Source: Chondrosia reniformis (Eukaryota; Porifera; Demospongiae; Chondrillida; Chondrillidae). From it: a DNA stretch of 64,000 bases. Below are positions 59,501-64,000 of the stretch, piece by piece; the stretch's first letter is position 1; each line of letters starts with the position of its first letter. The stretch lies in NCBI GenBank assembly GCA_947172415.1, contig OX359199.1:6258884-6322883 (forward strand), written 5' to 3'. The notes under the pieces were generated by a model that made no database searches, was not told the origin of the DNA, and was given only the letters and a program-made list of their open reading frames with translations. The position numbers and the translations under genes were made by a program.

Positions 59501-62500
59501 GTACAAGGCACCAAGTAACAGTGACCGTATCAATGGATACACCCTTCGCTTCTGTACTAAGACACCAAATCTTTTCAAAGAAGGCATGTTCTTGAGTGAT
59601 GCAATAACACTTTCATATAATCCTTGATCAACTGGTTCATCAGTTTCCTATAATAAAGTAAAAAGGCTATTACTAAAGCTTCTCATGTACAACATCTCTA
59701 ATAATTTATGTACATATACTGTACCTACCAAATGTAATGTAAGTTGGAGCACACTGAAAAACTACAATTGTACTATGATTACACTTCTCAATAGCAATAT
59801 GGGACATTTACACTATAACCTCAATAATAGGACATGTACACATATAATACTTGCTGCATAGGGAGGAAGGAACTGCTACAATATGAGGTCACTATATTAT
59901 ATGTGTGACCATATAGTGGAGGACACTATCATTATAACACACAACTGTAGTTCTAGGACACTCAGTTGTCAAACTGCATGTCATAGAGTGTCATCTTTAT
60001 ACATCAACAGAGTACCAACTATAGAATCAACTGGTTAAAATGGAGAAACAGAAAAGATAGATCTATATACGTACACATCACATAATTGTGGTTGGAATAT
60101 TCACAACCACACAAGAGGTTCATTGTACAACAAACACATTTCTAACAACTGATTGTACGTAGACACTTAGTAATCATTCATTTCACCTTAGCAATATACA
60201 ATATAGTCACGTTAACTAAAGACACCCACCCAACCCTATTGCACCTCATTTATGGACATTAAACAAGGCCTGATATATAATATACAGACGCTGTGGCTAC
60301 GTTCCATTTTGATGCATACATACATATGTAGGGGTTTCAAATATACTCTACATTCATGTCATTTTGACAGAGTAAGGTTATTCTCTCAAATATCTTTACA
60401 AGATAGGTACATAAACACACTAATCAATAGTGCAACTTTATTAACAGGTCAATATGAAGTAATGTACAGCAAAGGAAAGTCTTTTAAAACTGATGAAATA
60501 TATCACATGATTCTGTTATAACTGATAAGGAATTAAACAATGTGAAACTGAAAACTTCACATTTCACTCTGTACAACAATACACTGACACCTCTTCATAT
60601 ACTCTAAATTATTATATGAAACCATTTAATAAAAGTACCTCACTAATCCTAGCAATCACTTCGATCTCCTCCAACCTCTCTGCTTGTGCAATACCAATAA
60701 ACAGATCCACCCACTCATGTAATGGAAAGTCCAGTTCAAGTCTACACTTGAGAGATGATGAGATGGGAACCACATCAGTTTGACCTTTCCAGAACTTGTC
60801 TAAATATTCATAACCTGCAAGCAAGGAGACACATGAGACACACATAGTCATGAAAGGCATTCTTTAGTGACTTAGTTAACCAATAACATTTGAATGCTAA
60901 TTAACAACAACAGGAACACTCAACTATAATATCAGTAATTCTACATTAAATTACTCATTTAGCAATCATTGTTCCTTTATGTCTTTATCAAATACATATG
61001 TATATACAATAATGGAATCCTCTAAAGTATGCACTTACCACCATGATTACAGATGCACACATCTGTGGTACTTGTATTGTACAAGGCACCAAGTAACAGT
61101 GACCGTATCAATGGATACTCCCCGTTCGATACTAACACACCAAATCTTTTCAAAGAAGGCATATTCTTGAGTGATGCAATAACACTTTCATATAATCCTT
61201 GATCAACTGGTTCATCAGTTTCCTATAATAAAGTAAAAAGGCTATTACTAAAGCTTCTCATGTACAACATCTCTAATAATTTATGTACATATACTGTACC
61301 TACCAAATGTAATGTAAGTTGGAGCACACTGAAAAATTACAATTGTACTATGATTACACTTCTCAATAGCAATATGGGACATTTACACTATAACCTCAAT
61401 AATAGGACATGTACACATATAATACTTGCTGCATAGGAAGGAAGGAACTGCTACAATATGAGGTCACTATATTATATGTGTGACCATATAGTGGAGAACA
61501 CTATCACTATAACACACAACTGTAGTTCTAGGACACTCAGTTGTCAAACTGCATGTCATAGAGTGTCATCTTTATACATCAACAGAGTACCAACTATAGA
61601 ATCAACTGGTTAAAATGGAGAAACAGAAAAGATAGATCTATATACGTACACATCACATAATTGTGGTTGGAATATTCACAACCACACAAGAGGTTCATTG
61701 TACAACAAACACATTTCTAACAACTGATTGTACGTAGACACTTAGTAATCATTCATTTCACCTTAGCAATATACAATATAGTCACGTTAACTAAAGACAC
61801 CCACCCAACCCTATTGCACCTCATTTATGGACATTAAACAAGGCCTGATATATAATATACAGACGCTGTGGCTACGTTCCATTTTGATGCATACATACAT
61901 ATGTAGGGGTTTCAAATATACTCTACATTCATGTCATTTTGACAGAGTAAGGTTATTCTCTCAAATATCTTTACAAGACAGGTACATAAACACACTAATC
62001 AATAGTGCAACTTTATTAACAGGTCAATATGAAGTAATGTACAGCAAAGGAAAGTCTTTTAAAACTGATGAAATATATCACATGATTCTGTTATAACTGA
62101 TAAGGAATTAAACAATGTGAAACTGAAAACTTCACATTTCACTCTGTACAACAATACACTGACACCTCTTCATATACTCTAAATTATTATATGAAACCAT
62201 TTAATAAAAGTACCTCACTAATCCTAGCAATCACTTCGATCTCCTCCAACCTCTCTGCTTGTGCAATACCAATAAACAGATCCACCCACTCATGTAATGG
62301 AAAGTCCAGTTCAAGTCTACACTTGAGAGATGATGAGATGGGAACCACATCAGTTTGACCTTTCCAGAACTTGTCTAAATATTCATAACCTGCAAGCAAG
62401 GAGACACATGAGACACACATAGTCATGAAAGGCATTCTTTAGTGACTTAGTTAATCAATAACTTTTGAATGCTAATTAACAACAATAGAAACACTCAACT

Positions 62501-64000
62501 ATAATATCAGTAATTCTACATTAAATTACTCATTTAGCAATCATTGTTCCTTTATGTCTTTATCAAATACATATGTATATACAATAATGGAATCCTCTAA
62601 AGTATGCACTTACCACCATGATTACAGATGCACACATCTGTGGTACTTGTATTGTACAAGGCACCAAGTAACAGTGACCGTATCAATGGATACTCCCCTG
62701 GGTGTACACATACTAACACACCAAATCTTTTCAAAGAAGGCATATTCTTGAGTGATGCAATAACACTTTCATATAATCCTTGATCAACTGGTTCATCAGT
62801 TTCCTATAATAAAGTAAAAAGGCTATTACTAAAGCTTCTCATGTACAACATCTCTAATAATTTATGCACATACACTGTACCTACCAAATGTAATGTAAGT
62901 TGGAGCACACTGAAAAACTACAATTGTACTATGATTACACTTCTCAATAGCAATATGGGACATTTACACTATAACCTCAATAATAGGACATGTACACATA
63001 TAATACTTGCTGCATAGGAAGGAAGGAACTGCTACAATATGAGGTCACTATATTATATGTGTGACCATATAGTGGAGAACACTATCACTATAACACACAA
63101 CTGTAGTTCTAGGACACTCAGTTGTCAAACTGCATGTCATAGAGTGTCATCTTTATACATCAACAGAGTACCAACTATAGAATCAACTGGTTAAAATGGA
63201 GAAACAGAAAAGATAGATCTATATACGTACACATCACATAATTGTGGTTGGAATATTCACAACCACACAAGAGGTTCATTGTACAACAAACACATTTCTA
63301 ACAACTGATTGTACGTAGACACTTAGTAATCATTCATTTCACCTTAGCAATATACAATATAGTCACGTTAACTAAAGACACCCACCCAACCCTATTGCAC
63401 CTCATTTATGGACATTAAACAAGGCCTGATATATAATATACAGACGCTGTGGCTACGTTCCATTTTGATGCATACATACATATGTAGGGGTTTCAAATAT
63501 ACTCTACATTCATGTCATTTTGACAGAGTAAGGTTATTCTCTCAAATATCTTTACAAGACAGGTACATAAACACACTAATCAATAGTGCAACTCTATTAA
63601 CAGGTCAATATGAAGTAATGTACAGCAAAGGAAAGTCTTTTAAAACTGATGAAATATATCACATGATTCTGTTATAACTGATAAGGAATTAAACAATGTG
63701 AAACTGAAAACTTCACATTTCACTCTGTACAACAATACACTGACACCTCTTTATACACTCTCAATTATTATATGAAACCATTTAATAAAAGTACCTCACT
63801 AATCCTAGCAATCACTTCGATCTCCTCCAACCTCTCTGCTTGTGCAATACCAATAAACAGATCCACCCACTCATGTAATGGAAATTCCTGTTCAAGTGTA
63901 CACTTGAGAGATGATGAGATGGGAACCACATCAGTTTGACCTTTCCAGAGCTGGTTAAAACTTTCATAATCTGTAAGCAAGGAGACACATGAGACACACA
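56502..64000 (-). CDS. Leucine-rich-repeat-like protein with amplified exon pairs (5' end beyond window)
   Basis: Minus strand, running in from beyond 64000. Visible exons: 63970-63795, 62803-62614, 62389-62214, 61222-61039, 60814-60639, 59647-59461, 59236-59061, 58779-58669, 58453-58231, 58120-57767, 57160-56502, all in compatible phases. Two exons alternate: exon A (about 187 bp, ETDEPVDQGLYESVIASLKN to VCICNHG) and exon B (176 bp, YEYLDKFWKGQTDVVPISSS to AERLEEIEV), together about 121 residues per unit. Spacing of leucines (LPKLREVFSQCNLKVVEIIF, LSILEGVAANLHKIDFAM) suggests a leucine-rich-repeat solenoid. After it come a (GGGGPVT)n tract, a basic PSKRMRT motif and a Ser/Pro/His-rich tail with repeated PPMYRHSHHS. 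I do not recognise the family; an NLR-type or other immune receptor C-terminus is possible. A vertical run of identical introns argues for recent amplification. Confidence 0.65.
57279..57313. repeat. GGGA microsatellite
   Basis: Short run of GGGA tetramers in the last intron of the LRR-like gene. Confidence 0.9.
57814..58120. repeat. 21-bp coding minisatellite, (GGGGPVT)n
   Basis: About 14 copies of a 21-bp unit (CCGGTCACTGGTCCACCTCC plus one base), alternating CTCCTCC and CTCCACC versions. On the minus strand it encodes a seven-residue repeat, GGGGPVT, within the exon 58120-57767 of the LRR-like gene. The unit keeps the frame in every copy. Confidence 0.92.
58828..64000. repeat. 1.58-kb tandem segmental array, three full units plus a partial one
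   Basis: Units begin near 58828, 60406, 61982 and 63563 (steps of about 1578, 1576 and 1581 bp). Exons and introns are almost identical among units, apart from small differences such as GGGAGGAAGG versus GGAAGGAAGG. Each unit holds one A exon and one B exon of the LRR-like gene. The fourth unit is cut by the window end and its B exon is more diverged at the 5' end (DYESFNQLW in place of GYEYLDKFW). Confidence 0.93.

Noticed and set aside
60252..60521. Plus-strand frames repeated in each 1.58-kb unit (MDIKQGLIYNIQTLW)
   Set aside because: They lie in introns of the minus-strand LRR-like gene, are copied only because the unit is copied, and have no recognisable domain.

Overview
The window is nuclear DNA of an animal. 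It holds 15 protein-coding genes, nearly all split by many short introns (often 50-120 bp), in AT-rich DNA with many minisatellites. The gene set (pleckstrin, adducin, LST2/ZFYVE28, HSPA12, ENPP, RAB28) is metazoan. The density (about 4 kb per gene), tiny introns and head-to-head pairs fit an early-branching animal, most likely a demosponge; that placement is inference. Splice models were built by hand from homology, splice sites and phase, and every complete multi-exon model sums to a multiple of three.

Layout. 176-3363 (+) pleckstrin; 3643-7046 (-) STK16-like kinase; 7119-11975 (-) adducin; 12158-16595 (+) LST2/ZFYVE28 FYVE protein; 16982-25582 (+) RAD50 in 39 exons; 25.6-29.6 kb a gene-poor stretch with an exact 105-bp satellite, repeats and a GC-richer island; 29582-30664 (-) intronless ACOT7-like thioesterase; 30886-33345 (-) intronless HMG-box protein; 33620-37418 (+) RAB28; 37754-41122 (-) and 41170-44848 (+) a divergent pair of HSPA12-type HSP70 genes only 47 bp apart; 45082-51568 (+) ENPP ectophosphodiesterase; 51833-53189 (-) caspase-like (C14) protein with a lipidation-type N-terminus; 53667-54857 (-) fucose mutarotase; 54951-56113 (-) BOD1/Shg1-domain protein; 56502 to the window end (-) a leucine-rich-repeat-like gene whose exons are amplified in a 1.58-kb tandem array.

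The genes are mostly unrelated housekeeping, signalling and membrane functions and form no pathway. The most unusual region is the last one. Nearly identical 1.58-kb units each carry an in-frame exon pair encoding about 121 residues, and one short segment inside the first exon differs in sequence and length (12, 15 and 18 nt, all multiples of three) between otherwise almost invariant copies. This looks like a hypervariable recognition site in a repeat protein. Other notable points are the caspase-like protein, a recent inverted copy of an HSPA12 exon inside a RAB28 intron, three GC-AG introns, and minisatellites both in introns and in frame within exons.
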